Shown here: piece after piece, positions 1-10,991 of the stretch | How the letters are laid out: every line of letters starts with the position of its first letter | Numbering within the stretch: position 1 is the stretch's first letter | NCBI GenBank assembly: GCA_003952965.2 | Contig: CM025855.1 | Span: forward strand, 20,254,633-20,318,632 | Origin: Morella rubra | Taxonomy: Eukaryota; Streptophyta; Magnoliopsida; Fagales; Myricaceae | Length of the DNA stretch: 64,000 nt | Reading direction: 5' to 3' | The notes under the pieces: generated by a model | What the model was told of the DNA's origin: nothing | The model's input: the letters and a program-made list of their open reading frames with translations, nothing else | Databases searched by the model: none | Translations under genes and position numbers: made by a program

Positions 1-1418
1 CCATCATGTACCACACTTCGATCATATTGCCAAGGTCTACCTAACATTATATGACAAGCATCCATGGACACTACATTGCACCAACCATTATCGAAATATT
101 TCTTGCCAACAGAAAAAGACACTAAGCATCATCTATCTACTTCCTCACTGCCTTTATTTAGCCATGATAGTTTGTATGGCTTGGGATGACGGTCCGTCTT
201 CAACTGCAATTTTGGACAGCCTCTTCAGATACTACGTTCTCGCAACTGCCACTATGCAGGTTGTGTGGAAATGTTGGTTCTCAACCAATCATCTCTAGAA
301 TCACCTTTGGGAGTCAGAAGGCTCTTAGGAATGACTAGAGTCTCATGGTCGTCTCCGTACAGCACATCCTCATCTCCCTCTTCGTCATATACTGGCTCTC
401 CAATCTCCTCAATCTCGTCTACCACGTCATCCTCAAGTAGGAGATTTTTGCCCTTCTGACATGCAGCCTTCCTACAATTAATTGCTATGTGCCCATGTTC
501 ACCACATCTAAAGCATTTAATAGTAGGGTTAGAAGTACCCTATGATGGCTGCTGGGGAGGACGGAATTCTTGAGGGCGAGCTGTTCTGTTGCCTGGTTCG
601 GTTCTGCTTACTGGTCTTCTATTCTGCTATTTTTCTACAGCAAGGGCACGCTGGTAGGCTTCAGAAATTGTCCACAGCGAGTGAAGGCTAAGGGCATCTT
701 GCAGAGGTGGTCGTAATCCGCCCAAATACCTTGCCACCATTTGTTCTTCTGTCTCAGACAAGTCATTCTGAGCGATCAACTGATAGAACTCCTCCGTATA
801 ATCTTCCACCGATCTCATCCCTTGCCTCAACGAGTGAAGTTGCTGAAACAGGGTTCGAGTATAGCCGAAGGGAAGGAAGTGACCCTTCATCTTCTTCTTC
901 ATCTTCTCCCAATCAGTGATCTTGGCCTTGCCCTGCTGATCTCTTGATCGTTTCAATTGCTCCCACCATGCAGACGCTCTTCCCTTGAGTTTGGTAGCAA
1001 CCAGTTTGACTTTGGCACGATCTGGGACTTCTTTATAATCGAAAATTCGTTCTACTTCATTCAACCAATCAATAAAGCAATCGGCCTCTAACGTACCAGA
1101 AAACTCAGGCAAATCAACTCTGAAGCCGAGGTCTCCATGACGATTCTCTCGACCACGGTGCTCCCGGAGTCAATTGTGATACGGATTATCGAAGGTGGAA
1201 TCGGTGTCAGAATCTTCCGCTTCATGATTACCGACTTCCTGCGCCGCCAGGCGCTGGGTTAACTCTTCAATTTGCCTCTGCAAATCCTCAATCATAACAT
1301 CCTGAGTGCTACGATCACGGTGCGGGACTTCCTCAGTCGGAACCTGCCCACGACGATCACCACGACCACAACCTCCAGCCATCGAACTGATGAAAATATC
1401 GTCTCAGGATGATGCTGA

Positions 1419-1430
1419 GCTTTGATACCA
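1419..1430 (-). other. tRNA primer-binding site of the left gypsy element
   Basis: Minus-strand TGGTATCAAAGC, close to the complement of the 3' end of plant initiator tRNA-Met. It lies two bases beyond an LTR end in CA and just upstream of gag, the standard position for the minus-strand primer site of an LTR element. Confidence 0.8.
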
Positions 1431-1432
1431 AT

Positions 1433-2035
1433 TGACGCTGCACAGAATAGCGATTATCCTGTAGGCTAGAGCAATCGGTATGTTGCAAGGAAAGACACAA
1501 ATTCTTCCCAAAAATCTCAAAAGAGAATGTCTCCAATTCAAAATTATTCAATCATCTCCAAAAAAAAACCCACAAGCCGGGCTAAAATAGCTAAAATCCC
1601 ATTCCTAATGGGATTTTACCAAAATTAAATAGACTGCCAAAAACTGGTCCAAATCGGGTTCAAAAATAATTCCTCAACGGTAAAGGAAAGAAAATCATAA
1701 CTAAAAATAGGTTTTTGAGAGGGAAAATAGCGGATTTAGGGCTCAAAACGATGCACACCGAAGTATAGCTGGGTGACCACGACGTGCGCGCCAAAAAGAG
1801 CTTTCCGAATTGGGGTCATGGGCGCGAATCGGATACTTGTAGCCAAAGTTATGACCAAAAAACTGACACGTGCACGAAAACTGCCCCAATTAGGTTAGAT
1901 TACGATTTCTTGCCATCCTTGCGCTGATCTACCTGCTCAAGGTAATTCAGCGCCATCAATCTGTAATCTAATAGCTCAGCATTGTCTGACTCGGTTCCCC
2001 CTGCATCACCAATCCTGTTCATTCAGTAAACTCAC
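1433..2035 (-). repeat. 5' LTR of the left gypsy element
   Basis: The block between the primer-binding site and the LINE fragment is taken as the 5' LTR. Its 3' end (CA at 1433) is fixed by the primer site. Its 5' end is not clear and is placed near 2035, where LINE-like sequence begins. No second LTR is in the window, so length and age cannot be checked. Confidence 0.5.
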
Positions 2036-2044
2036 AGATGGTCT

Positions 2045-2870
2045 ACCACTTTCTTTCATTTTGAGAATTGCTTCTTTCATAGAAAATAACCCCTGAGGAT
2101 CAGGGGTCCACATAAGAGTATCATTGTGCTCCAAGTGAGGAGGCTGCAAAGAAAGGATAGCTCAACTTTTTCAGGAAAGAACAAGGAGTAAAGTATCGAA
2201 AGATTCCAACCTCCTGTTGTTTCATCAATCAGGTCTGACAGCCATCTGAACGGGCAAGACAACTCAGTATTAAGACGCCAGGCTGGGGAAAACCCTGGTT
2301 GTAATGGGATCCAAGGGTCCATTTTGATGCAAAGATTGGAGTCATTTCTAGGAATAAAGCAAATCCCTGCTCTCAGCTATTCTCTAATCTTGCTAAGGCC
2401 TTGCCATATTAATGAAGCACCGGGTTTAGCTACCGAGGTAAGGAAAGAGCTTCTAGGAAAGTATTTCTCTTTGAGGAGCTTGACCCATAAAGAATCTCAT
2501 ATATTCATAATATTCCAACCAAGCGTGTAGTTCCTAGCTTTGTTACTTGGGAAACCCCACAAGAAATTGTTAACCAGCTTATCCACTTTTTCGCATCATC
2601 TCGTATGTAGTAAAAATGACAGCATATAATATTGGGGCAGAGAAGTGGCAACCGTTTTAATGAGGGTAGTACGCCCAGATTGTGACAAGAGCTTACTTTT
2701 CCATCCTGACAGCTTAGAAGCCAAACGTTCTTTGAGAGTGTTGAAAGTTTGGACTTTCAAACGGCCCATATACTCAAAATGAGTAGAGAGCCCTTAATGT
2801 TCCACAACCCCTATTGAAGAATACGGTCATGTAACTAAGTGGCTGGAAAATAAAAGATGAAGTAATCCTC
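2045..2870 (-). mobile_element. L1-type LINE fragment (RT C-terminal and RVT zinc-binding region)
   Basis: In broken minus-strand frames one can read the end of a plant L1 reverse transcriptase: LKERLASKLSGWKSKLLSQS followed by GRTTLIKTV and LPQYYM (about 2760-2610), then DLIDETTGGWN and LFFPEKVEL (about 2245-2160) from the region before the zinc-binding domain. These are standard signatures of plant non-LTR elements. The fragment lacks the endonuclease, most of the RT and the 3' tail, and several stops and frame changes interrupt it. It abuts the gypsy LTR on its low side. Confidence 0.75.
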
Positions 2871-2955
2871 AAGTCCTTCAGAAATTTCCAATCCCTTCAC
2901 AAAACTCCAAGATTTGAAAATGGCTTCCTGAATACCAATCTTGTGAGGAGGGCGA

Positions 2956-3570
2956 TTAGAGAAAAGCGTACCGACAATAAGTGTAGCAGCTTCTAGGAAG
3001 GTGGATACCTGGTTTGGTGACTAGCGTCTTAAGCCTCTTAGACTGGAAGAACCTTTCAATGTTATGGGGTGCCAGGAGTATTGTCAAATCCCTCGATCCG
3101 TAGTCCACAATTTCTTGAGTACGGGATTTCTCCTCCTCAGACAAGATAGGGGTTGATAGGGCTAAGAAAAAAAATGATAACAGGGAGGTGTTAGCTACAA
3201 TAATGGAGAGCAATAGAAGCAGGCGAAGAGAAAACAAGGAATGCTGGCAAAATTGCTAACCGTTGGAGGAAGGAATGCCCCAGGCGGTGTTAATGGCTTC
3301 GGGTTTCTCCACTTTTGGTGAACCTAGCCACCCTACCCTAGAAACAAAGAAAAATTTCTCCTTCCACCCCTTGTTGCTGAAAGGGTGCTCAGAGAAGGTG
3401 AACTTGAGCCCTCGGTTGGCAAAGCACCACAACCCATCACCGACCTCCAGTTCCTGCAACCGGTAAAAGTGTAGAAACTCCTGGGGAGATAGAGTAGGAC
3501 CTTCAGGGAATCTTTCCCTCCATATACAAATGAACCCTAAGAGAAAACGCCAACTGTTGGGGGCCAACTG
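2956..3570 (-). mobile_element. Relic of gypsy-type element with Transposase_28-like domain (fossil)
   Basis: The minus-strand reading frame at 3567-3256 (APNSWRFLLGFICIWRERF, later a KGWKEKFFFVS motif and WGIPSS) matches the plant domain known as putative gypsy-type transposon (Transposase_28), found at the start of some large LTR elements. The surrounding sequence up to about 3.95 kb may belong to the same element. The copy is broken with several breaks. The match is by motif recall, without a database search. Confidence 0.5.
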
Positions 3571-4121
3571 ACAGGGGGCTAGAGATAGAAATTTAGAACC
3601 TTCTTCAATTCCTCGGGAAAGGAAATCGGATGCCGGCTGCTAAAACATCAAGGAGAGCTCGATGGGGCTTTGAAGATAGAGTGAGGAGCCATTGGCTAAG
3701 GCGAGGAGAGAAGAAAGAAGGGGAAGAAAACTGCAAAGGCATGAAAGAAGGAACTGGAGAGACGTTTTGGAAAAAGTCTAATATTTCCAAAACCAAGGAA
3801 GGAAGATGTCACAACAACGAGGAAAGCCACGACAACTACATAATGATTCTGAGTCTCTAATGAAGAGTGGAAAGTGAAAAGCGTTAAAAAAAAAAAGAAA
3901 AAAAGAGAAAAAGCAGGGAGGGAAGAAGAAGGATCTAGGGGGAGATTCAATCTTCAAGGGCCCAGATAGGCCTATAAGCATTTCTCTGTCTACTTAGAGC
4001 ATTATTAGCAGCTTCTCTATTCTAGTTTTTTGGCTAGAATAGAGAACCAATATAACCAAATAGTTAAAAATGTGTGTTTTGCAGCTTATCTATTTTAACA
4101 AAAGTTAACAAAAAATTTAAC

Positions 4122-4165
4122 AAGTGAACAGTGGTTATCTATTTTTAGATAACCACTGTTCACTT
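4122..4165. repeat. Perfect inverted repeat (hairpin) inside the Harbinger-like element
   Basis: AAGTGAACAGTGGTTATCT at 4122-4140 is followed after six bases by its exact reverse complement at 4147-4165. The 19-bp arms with a tiny loop would form a stable hairpin. It may be the ends of a nested, collapsed mini-element. Confidence 0.9.
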
Positions 4166-4190
4166 CTTCATATTAAAATAATAATATAAT

Positions 4191-4449
4191 TTCTCTTTCA
4201 TTTTTCTCTCTCTCCCACTCACGCTCTCTCTCTCCTTCGTCTCCCAACTCTCCCTCTCTCCCTCTCTGGTCTCCACTTGATAAGGTAATCTCCCAGCTCT
4301 CACTCTGTCTCTCTCTCTCTCTGGTTTCTAGATCTGATTTTCTCTCTCTCTCTGGTGCGTTTTGGGGGCTAATTTTCTATCTCTCTCTCTGGTGCGGTTT
4401 GGGGGCTGATTTTCTGAGTTTTGGTGCGTTTTTTGGGGGGGGGGGGGGA
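4191..4449. repeat. CT-rich microsatellites and poly-G tract
   Basis: Runs of CT/TCTC (about 4191-4395) are separated by two similar phrases around GGTGCGTTTTGGGGG, and end in a G tract of about 15 bases near 4435-4449. This is low-complexity sequence within the 1.8-kb DNA element. Confidence 0.85.
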
Positions 4450-4784
4450 AAGAGAGAGAGAATCTGGAATCTTAGTTCTTGCTACTCCAGGCATACAATT
4501 TCTTTCCAATGTTTTGTGTCCACTGCAGTTATTTCTAATTCCACTACTTCTGTGAATTAGTGACTTAAAAATGGGAGCTACGTCTGATATCTTTTTTGTC
4601 TTCGAAGACGTTAAGGTATTATTAGGTGAACCAACTAAGATGGACCCAAATTGCTTAGGTCAGATAAGCGTGTATAAAAGCGGCTACTGCATGTTTACTC
4701 TAAATTCTTGATATTTTAAGTGTATGGTGTATTATCACTAGCAGATAAGCGTGTATTATTAGGTGAACCAACTAAGATGGACCC

Positions 4785-5390
4785 ATTTTGATTTTGATGA
4801 TAGCAAAGTTTTCAAACTCGTTTAAGACTTTTAGATTTTACATTGAAAATCTCTTTTAAGAAAATGATATATTTTAAAGCATCAAGGTTTCTCTATCCTA
4901 AAATATCTCTAAGCATACTTGAACACCATACACAAGTTAATTGGTCAATTTTTATATTGTAGGTGTTTTTGAGATATGTTGAATTGGAGTAGTTGCTATC
5001 AAAGAACAAATTTTTCAGACTAAGTGTTGGAAGTGTCAACACATTGCACTAACACCTGAGAGCATGTTTCCAGGCCATTTTAAAGTGTCAACACATTGAG
5101 CATAAGTGTCGACACATTGAACTAACACCTGAGAGCATGTTTCCAGGCCAAGTTTTAATGTGTCAGCACATACCATCAAAATGGAAACGACGCCAACTCA
5201 TCCAAATAGTCTCAAATGACCTCCAACGGCACTCAAACTTTACAAGAAGACTCTTTGTGCCCTAGGAGCTTTAAATAGAAGAAGATGGAGAGAGAAAACA
5301 AGAAGTGTGTGCGCCATTAATTCTTGCCCTAATTCTAGAGAGAGAAAAAGCTTTGAAGAAGAGAGCAAATGGTCTTATTTATATTGAAAG
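4785..5390 (+). repeat. Fragment of LTR-like repeat, inverted relative of the 25-kb block
   Basis: Several phrases match the reverse complement of 25.84-25.08 kb in the same order: the TTTTGATTTTGATGATA region near 4787, ACACAAGTTAATTGGTCAAT near 4931, TGTAGGTGTTT near 4961, repeated GTGTCAACACATTG motifs near 5035-5165, and GAGAGAGAAAAAGCTTTGAA near 5338. A segment of about 60 bases (CACCTGAGAGCATGTTTCCA) occurs twice inside. It appears to be a truncated member of the family, carried inside the DNA element. Confidence 0.6.
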
Positions 5391-5404
5391 CATAAAGACA
5401 TTTT

Positions 5405-5615
5405 TAAAAAAATATGACCGTTGGGAAAATGACAAATTTCAAATAATATGACCGTTAGAATAAGATAAAATTTTAAAAATATGACCGTTAGAATAAGACA
5501 AAATTTAAAAAATATGACTGTTAGAAAAAGACAAAATTTTAAAAATTTGATTTTTTAGGATAAGACAAATATTCAAAAATATGACCATTACGATAAAATG
5601 AATATTCAAAAAAAT
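5405..5615. repeat. Degenerate tandem array, period about 33 bp
   Basis: Six imperfect units of the form TATGACCGTTAGAATAAGAC plus AAAATTTTAAAAA follow each other, with unit length 33-34 bp. The array sits near the right end of the Harbinger-like element, where subterminal repeats often serve as transposase binding sites. That role is an inference only. Confidence 0.8.
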
Positions 5616-5799
5616 AAATGTTAAAGAAATAATAGAGAAATCTTTGAAAAATAATATTTTAATAGAATAGTAAAAGTAGATGGTTAAAATAAAGAAGCTG
5701 CTGGGGATGTTTTTAAAAAGTTAGTAGTTAAAATAGAGAAGTGCACTTTTTGGTTAAAGTAGAGATCCAAATATGAAGAAGCTGCTAATAATGCTCTTA

Positions 5800-6615
5800 G
5801 GTTGTACCTAAGAAAATGGGGGCTAATGATGTGGTAGATTTTATTGGCCCAAAGGAGAGATTGCCATTGTCAAGACTTAATGATAAGGAAGATAAGCCCA
5901 AGGCAATAAGGGAAAGGGCTGGGGGCCCATCTCGAACCCACGCCCCCTACAAACTAATAGAATAGGAGAAGGAACAAATAACCCTCTTAATAGCAGGTCC
6001 TATCAAGCCTGATAGATATGAACAAATAACCCTCTTAATGGCAGGTCCCATCAAGCCTGATAGACGAGATAGCGGGCAAAACTGATCATTTGATCCTTTG
6101 ATAGAAGTGATAGTGGGAAGAATAACATCTGCTCATTTAATAAGTGGGTAGGGACTGCCATTTTGAGGGCCAATAAGGAGAAGGAAGAGAGGGACGGATC
6201 CAGGTTTTTAATAAATGCGGGGCAGAGGAGGCCTAGGGAGGACCGTCACTCTCGAGACCAATGTGAAACTAGCACCCCAGGACTAATGAGAAGGCAAGAA
6301 ACGGGCCCAACGCAGATAGTGGGGAAAGAATATAAGAGAGGAGGCAAAGAAAAGAGAGGTATGCAATCTTTCTCACTCAAAATAGAACTAGTAAACAAAA
6401 GATATAAAAAAAATGGCGATTAACAAAAGCATCGGAGAAATTCCCCTACGGGGAGGACCCTGTGTCCTAATTTGTTTTCTCTGCTTGTAAAAGGAAGGAA
6501 GGAGCATTTGAGCCTTTCAACCCATCCCAAGCGCTGGATCTCAGGCCTAACCCCCTTGGGCTCCTAGCCCAGTGGACTTTGTGATAGGCCAGTTAAATTT
6601 GGCTTCATCACTATC
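5800..6615. mobile_element. LTR-like or repeat sequence flanking the Harbinger-like element (fossil, unclassified)
   Basis: The segment ends with phrases typical of plant LTR ends (GCTGGATCTCAGGCCTAACC, then CTAGCCCAGTGGAC and TTGGCTTCATCA near 6600). It may belong with the relic at 2956-3570, since removing the DNA element would rejoin the two sides at a single TTA. A 48-bp unit (GAACAAATAACCCTCTTAAT and onward) is repeated twice at 5972-6018 and 6020-6066. No coding frame is recognised. Confidence 0.4.
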
Positions 6616-6624
6616 TTTATTTTC

Positions 6625-8091
6625 AAACTCTTTTGCCTGACAAACCCTTATAATTTATAGACTAGATACAAGGACATGGAGAAAAAAAAAACACCTGATT
6701 ACAGAGCACGTACTGATCTTCTTAACAATAAATGGAGGAGAAAAAAATACATTGACAATTAACCAATACAGCTTTCTATCAAATCTTCTCACAGACGAGG
6801 TCATGACAAAAACCAACATCAAGTTCCTATCCCTATTCGCAGCAGCGCAATAGGAGAATATAGTAACAACCTATAGTCTGAGCTGGTCTCCGTGGAGAAA
6901 CCAAAAGTAGTCTAACGTGGCAATCAAATAAAATTCCAAAAAATCAAATGAACCCAAGAGAATTCTTGCTCATTATTTTTTTCAACTTACAGTGTTAGTT
7001 ACATTAATACATAAACCTTACCAAACCACTGCTGCTGCTGCATGTTCCACCATCTGCATTGTACTCTTTTCATTTTTTCAAAGCGTAGAATCTTAAGCAA
7101 GGATTATACTGCATGAAGTTATTCTCCTTCTACCCTACCATCTTAATATACCAATCTTTTTGAATACCATAAAGAAGCCTAGGAAAAATGAATACCATAA
7201 AGGCATTTCATGTTATTGAAATCAAGAATAAAAGTTACTAAATATGAGCATGGTTCTTCTAAAATTGTAATTTGATTTTTGGCATTTGTGCTATCATCTG
7301 AGTAGAAATCAGACAATATCATTTAAACTGCGTATACCAGGGTTGATAAAGATAAAAAAAAAAAAAAACATACCAATCCACTCCCTTCTGTTTTCACTTT
7401 AGCATTTAAAGAGAGAGGTTACAAGTTATCCTAAGACCAGCTCATCAGACCTCCTTTCTTTTCTCCTCATCTTTTTTCTTTTTTTTGGCAATGCAAGGAG
7501 ATATTGTTTCTTCATGAAAGGTTTTCTCTCTACTTTTGCTACTACTATGATTATTATATTTGATGTATCTTTGTCCCAGCATATGTTCCTTTGGTAAGTT
7601 GTCTGTAAATTATCATGCCCTTCGGCTTCTAAAATATAACTTCATTAAAAAGGTAAAAGATGGTATTGATTGTTACATCAACCTATTATGGGCACTAAAT
7701 CAATTCACATTGTGTCTATTAATGTAGATAAATGGTTACAGAGATAAGGTATTGCCTATTGACACATTGCTGCCCAAGTGAACCAAACTTAATACCTCTT
7801 TCAAGAAATGTCTTTGCGTTTGAGACAATTTTTCCCCATCGCAGAAGCTTTCCAAGAAAAATATGACCCTAAAGGGTCCAACTAAAGAAAACAACAAAAA
7901 AAGGAACCCGTTAAATCACAGCTGATGATGATGCACTAGGCCTAAATCACAAATTTTATAATTATCTTTACTTTAAAAAAATTATTTCCCAGCATCAATT
8001 AGACAAAAATGAGGATTCACAAAAGACCGAATAAAATCCAAACAAAATATGCTGTTGATCAACCCCACCAAATTGAGCTCCAATGGGAGAT
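6625..8091. other. AT-rich non-coding stretch, no gene seen
   Basis: No credible coding frame, RNA gene or transposon border was found. A segment at about 7771-7863 (CCAAGTGAACCAAACTTAAT and onward) is clearly related to 30911-31004, downstream of the UTP20 locus, so some of it is dispersed repeat or duplicated flank. Confidence 0.6.
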
Positions 8092-9328
8092 TGTTAGATG
8101 TATGCCCTCAAAACCAATCATTTTGCATAATTATGAGATAATTATTATTATTGATTAATCACTTGTATATTATTTGGGTACATGCAATGACATAAGATGT
8201 CATATTGTTGAGCAACATTGTAGAAAAGTCAGGCCAATGATTAATGAATCGGAGGTGGGGAGTATGACTTTTCGGATCCTTGTTGACTCACTTTGTTCTA
8301 GACCGAGATACATGATAATGTACAAATAGGTCTACACTCGTTGTGCCTCTATAAGATAGAATGATGGACTCCGTCATTGAGGTGGTGACCTTAAGCAGAC
8401 GAGTGGGTGCAATGTAAGAGTACATGCACTGAACCGGATCAAATATGAATACCTTCTAGAAACGATCACTGATGTAGAGAATGGTATTCAGCACAATTAG
8501 CTTATGTTGTCCTTAGACCTGAGAGAGTTATGCAGGTTTGCTTGTTGTGTGCTTGTGCTTTGACTGAATCATTTGGTGATGATCTTCGTAGATCAAATAT
8601 TCCAGATAAGGTTGGGCCTTGTGCATAGTAAGTGAATTTGTATAATTGCTCAATATGGAATCCACCAGTCTCTTGATGAGGCAGTATATTCATTATGTCT
8701 GTATATTGTTGGACTCAATAAAACGCTGCGCAGCGAGATTTTGTGAAAAGCGTTTTCACAGTTTTTACTTATTAATATATGAAGTAAATATTTGCGAAAA
8801 TGATTTTGGAAAGTTTTGGAAGTCCAACTAGTACAGACTGAGAATTAAGAATTATATGAGCTAGGGACTTAATCGGTGATATTATTCCGGTCCTATTAGC
8901 TCATGTGGAATATAGTATGGTGGAAGGATAAATAAGCATATAATTGTTAGCAAAAGGGATTTCACAAAAACAATCTCATTATCTCGGGGGTCAATTGTGA
9001 TATGTTAATGGACATGATCACAATTTGTAGAAGCCCATAAATTCGGATTACAGAATATAAGGGAGTTTAATAAAAAAGAGTTTTTCATGATGATCCTACG
9101 GCCGAGATTTGAGATCCCTAAAGATCCCACGCTATAGCACAGTTGAGTTCTGAGCCAGCCATTATAAATAGCTCAGAAACTCATTTGAGAAAGAAGAATT
9201 TCATTTTTGAGATTTTCTCTCTCTAAAATCTCTCTCTCAAAGCTGTGTGCGTGGATCTGAAGGAGGCAAGAACGCTTGGGCTGCTTTGATTCAACGATCG
9301 TTTCCACTGCGATCTCTCGATTCCAACA
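8092..9328 (+). mobile_element. Solo LTR-like block (fossil, unclassified LTR element)
   Basis: The block begins TGTTAGATGTATGCCC and ends GATCTCTCGATTCCAACA, so it has TG...CA ends. It contains a TATA-like TATAAATAG near 9165 and CT-rich leader-like sequence just after it, as in LTRs transcribed on the plus strand. No internal region or second LTR follows. A clean 5-bp target duplication was not found, so the borders may have changed since insertion. Confidence 0.6.
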
Positions 9329-9391
9329 GAAAAGACATTAGAGTTCCAAAACAATATAGATGGGCAATTTTGTTAAGAGACATTGTGGCTT

Positions 9392-9634
9392 GGAGCTAGC
9401 ATGCAAACCAGGCATCTGCTTATATAAAGCTCTAAAACAGTGTTAGTGCAAACCAGGCTTCATTCTATGTCAAAATATGTCATGATCGAGTTGTAATTTG
9501 CAAACCAGGCATTTGGAGCTAACATGCAAACCAAGCATCTGCTTGTATAAAGCTCTAAAACTGTGTTAGTGCATTTTTGTGTTGGCATCATTCTGTGTCA
9601 AAATATGTCGTGATCGAGTTGTAATTTTGGTCCC
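9392..9634. repeat. Direct duplication spanning the border of an LTR-like block
   Basis: The segment at 9392-9502 (GGAGCTAGCATGCAAACCAG and onward) is repeated at 9515-9634, including the first bases of the LTR-like block (TGTTAGTGC). The word GCAAACCAGGC or a close variant appears four times. This looks like a slipped or templated local duplication after insertion. Confidence 0.8.
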
Positions 9635-10543
9635 CACATTTGTTCAAGAGTTAGAGTTGATGGTTTGTCAGAGTCATCACGTTCAACCAGTGTTCAACAA
9701 GCACTCGAGCGACCTTAGAAAAATTCAGACAGAGTCATCACTTTCAACTGGCGTTCAACAAGTGCTCGAGCGCCTTTGAAAAAATTCAATCACGTTCAAC
9801 CAGCGTTCAACAAGGGCTCGAGTGCTCAATTATAATTTTAAACAGAAACATAAGTGTTTGATGAGCGCTCGAGTGACTTCTGGCGAATTTCAAAAATTAC
9901 TAAATTTTTGGACTTTTCTTGTGAAACCCTACTAGGTTTCGTGGGAGGCCGACTAGAAATTATTGAGGCCTCCATTGAGCATACATGTACCTCCTTCCTT
10001 AAGAGAAAAACTCCAATAGATTTGTGCTTCTAGATTGATGTGTTTTTCTCTGTTCTTCCGTCAAATATCTTTGTAACCTTCATGGTGTTGAAGGCATGCT
10101 GAAGAACAAGAGTGTTCGGTGAAGAATCATAAGAAGAACCTCAAAGGTCTGAGGGAATGCCGCACAGAGTGGTCTAAGCAGGGAGGCTTAGATTTTTACA
10201 TCAAGGGTTGTCAGAGTCAAGCAACTGGGGTTGCCCGTGTTGAATCACTGTTTATAAGGTTTTTTCTTAGTGGATTTCAGGTGGCTGCTAGCCTGGAGTG
10301 GTTTTTTCTTTGAATGGTATTTCAAAGGTTTTCCACTTCATCACCAAATCTTTATCTCTTTGTGTGATTGAATTTGTTTTAATTTTCTGCTGCTTGTTTG
10401 TTGATTGAGTTGATTATTATGCATATCTAGGCTGAACAATTTTAGAACATGTTTTAAAATTGTTATTGATTTGTTAATTAGAGGGAAAACACATATTCAC
10501 CCCCTCTAAGTGTTATTAGGGTCTAAATCGGATTTTTCAAACA
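9564..10543 (+). mobile_element. LTR-like block, family A, plus orientation (fossil)
   Basis: It begins TGTTAGTGCATTTTTGTGTT and ends AATCGGATTTTTCAAACA. Near 9680-9870 it carries several copies of a TTCAACAAGCGCTCGAGCG-like unit. The same family lies inverted at 13049-14294. No internal coding region is attached and no good target duplication was found. It is best read as a solo LTR or an LTR remnant. Confidence 0.65.
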
Positions 10544-10991
10544 GAAAGTCAAGTTGATTAGCCGGTCCATCCAATTTAAAAGATATTCCAAACTTGAAGT
10601 TCCTCATGGAAAGTACACATCAAGAAAACTAAACAGCATGTTGAACACAACTATTCAAATTTGGGGGTCTTATGAAACCAAGATTAGAGATATTCAGATA
10701 AACTCTAGAGGGAGTTTCAGCTACTATGATTCAGTAACTCCTTAAACATCTGCTCTAGATACCTTCGTATTTTCTCTCTATATGTAAAGTAAGATTGCAA
10801 TCTATATCAAATTTGGACAGGCCAACATGAAATGACAGAAGCCACCAGACCAAAGCAACATAGCAAGAGCTTGGCATTTATCAAAAGTTTCCTTTATACC
10901 GAACATACAATTGATTATCACTGAGTTGAAATTAATCCATAACTTGAGGTATCAGAGGTATAATCCAACCTAAATAGATAAAGGTTAAAAC
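10544..10991. other. Non-coding stretch, possible 3' flank of the exon at 10992
   Basis: No coding frame or repeat border was recognised. Since the next feature is a minus-strand terminal-exon-like segment ending at 10992, this may be its 3' untranslated region or simple flank. Confidence 0.4.

Larger units (their letters stand above)
1..2035 (-). mobile_element. Ty3/gypsy LTR retrotransposon, 5' part (fossil, runs off left edge)
   Basis: Read on the minus strand this is LTR, primer-binding site, gag and the start of the protease region, leaving the window at base 1. The gag capsid region (about 1382 down to 627) has the gypsy pattern: FSGTLEADCFIDWLNEVER, then a WWEQL motif, then RYLGGLRP. 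A nucleocapsid zinc knuckle of the CX2CX4HX4C type (CFRCGEHGHIAINC) lies near 510-465. The gag product packages the element RNA. The copy is broken, with at least two breaks in the part visible. The lineage within Ty3/gypsy was not assigned; the gag resembles chromovirus gags. The upper LTR border is uncertain. Confidence 0.85.
3997..5796. mobile_element. Non-autonomous PIF/Harbinger-like DNA element, 1.8 kb
   Basis: The two ends are inverted repeats: GAGCATTATTAGCAGCTTCT at 3997 and its complement ending at 5796. They are flanked by a perfect TTA target duplication (3994-3996 and 5797-5799). TTA duplication and this type of terminus are usual for PIF/Harbinger elements. There is no transposase frame, so the element would need transposase from elsewhere. 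The interior holds a perfect 19-bp-arm hairpin, CT microsatellites, a poly-G tract, a piece of an LTR-like repeat also present at 25 kb, and a 33-bp tandem array. Confidence 0.8.

Noticed and set aside
8092-9328. Full LTR retrotransposon
   Set aside because: Only one LTR-like block is seen, with no internal region and no clear target duplication.
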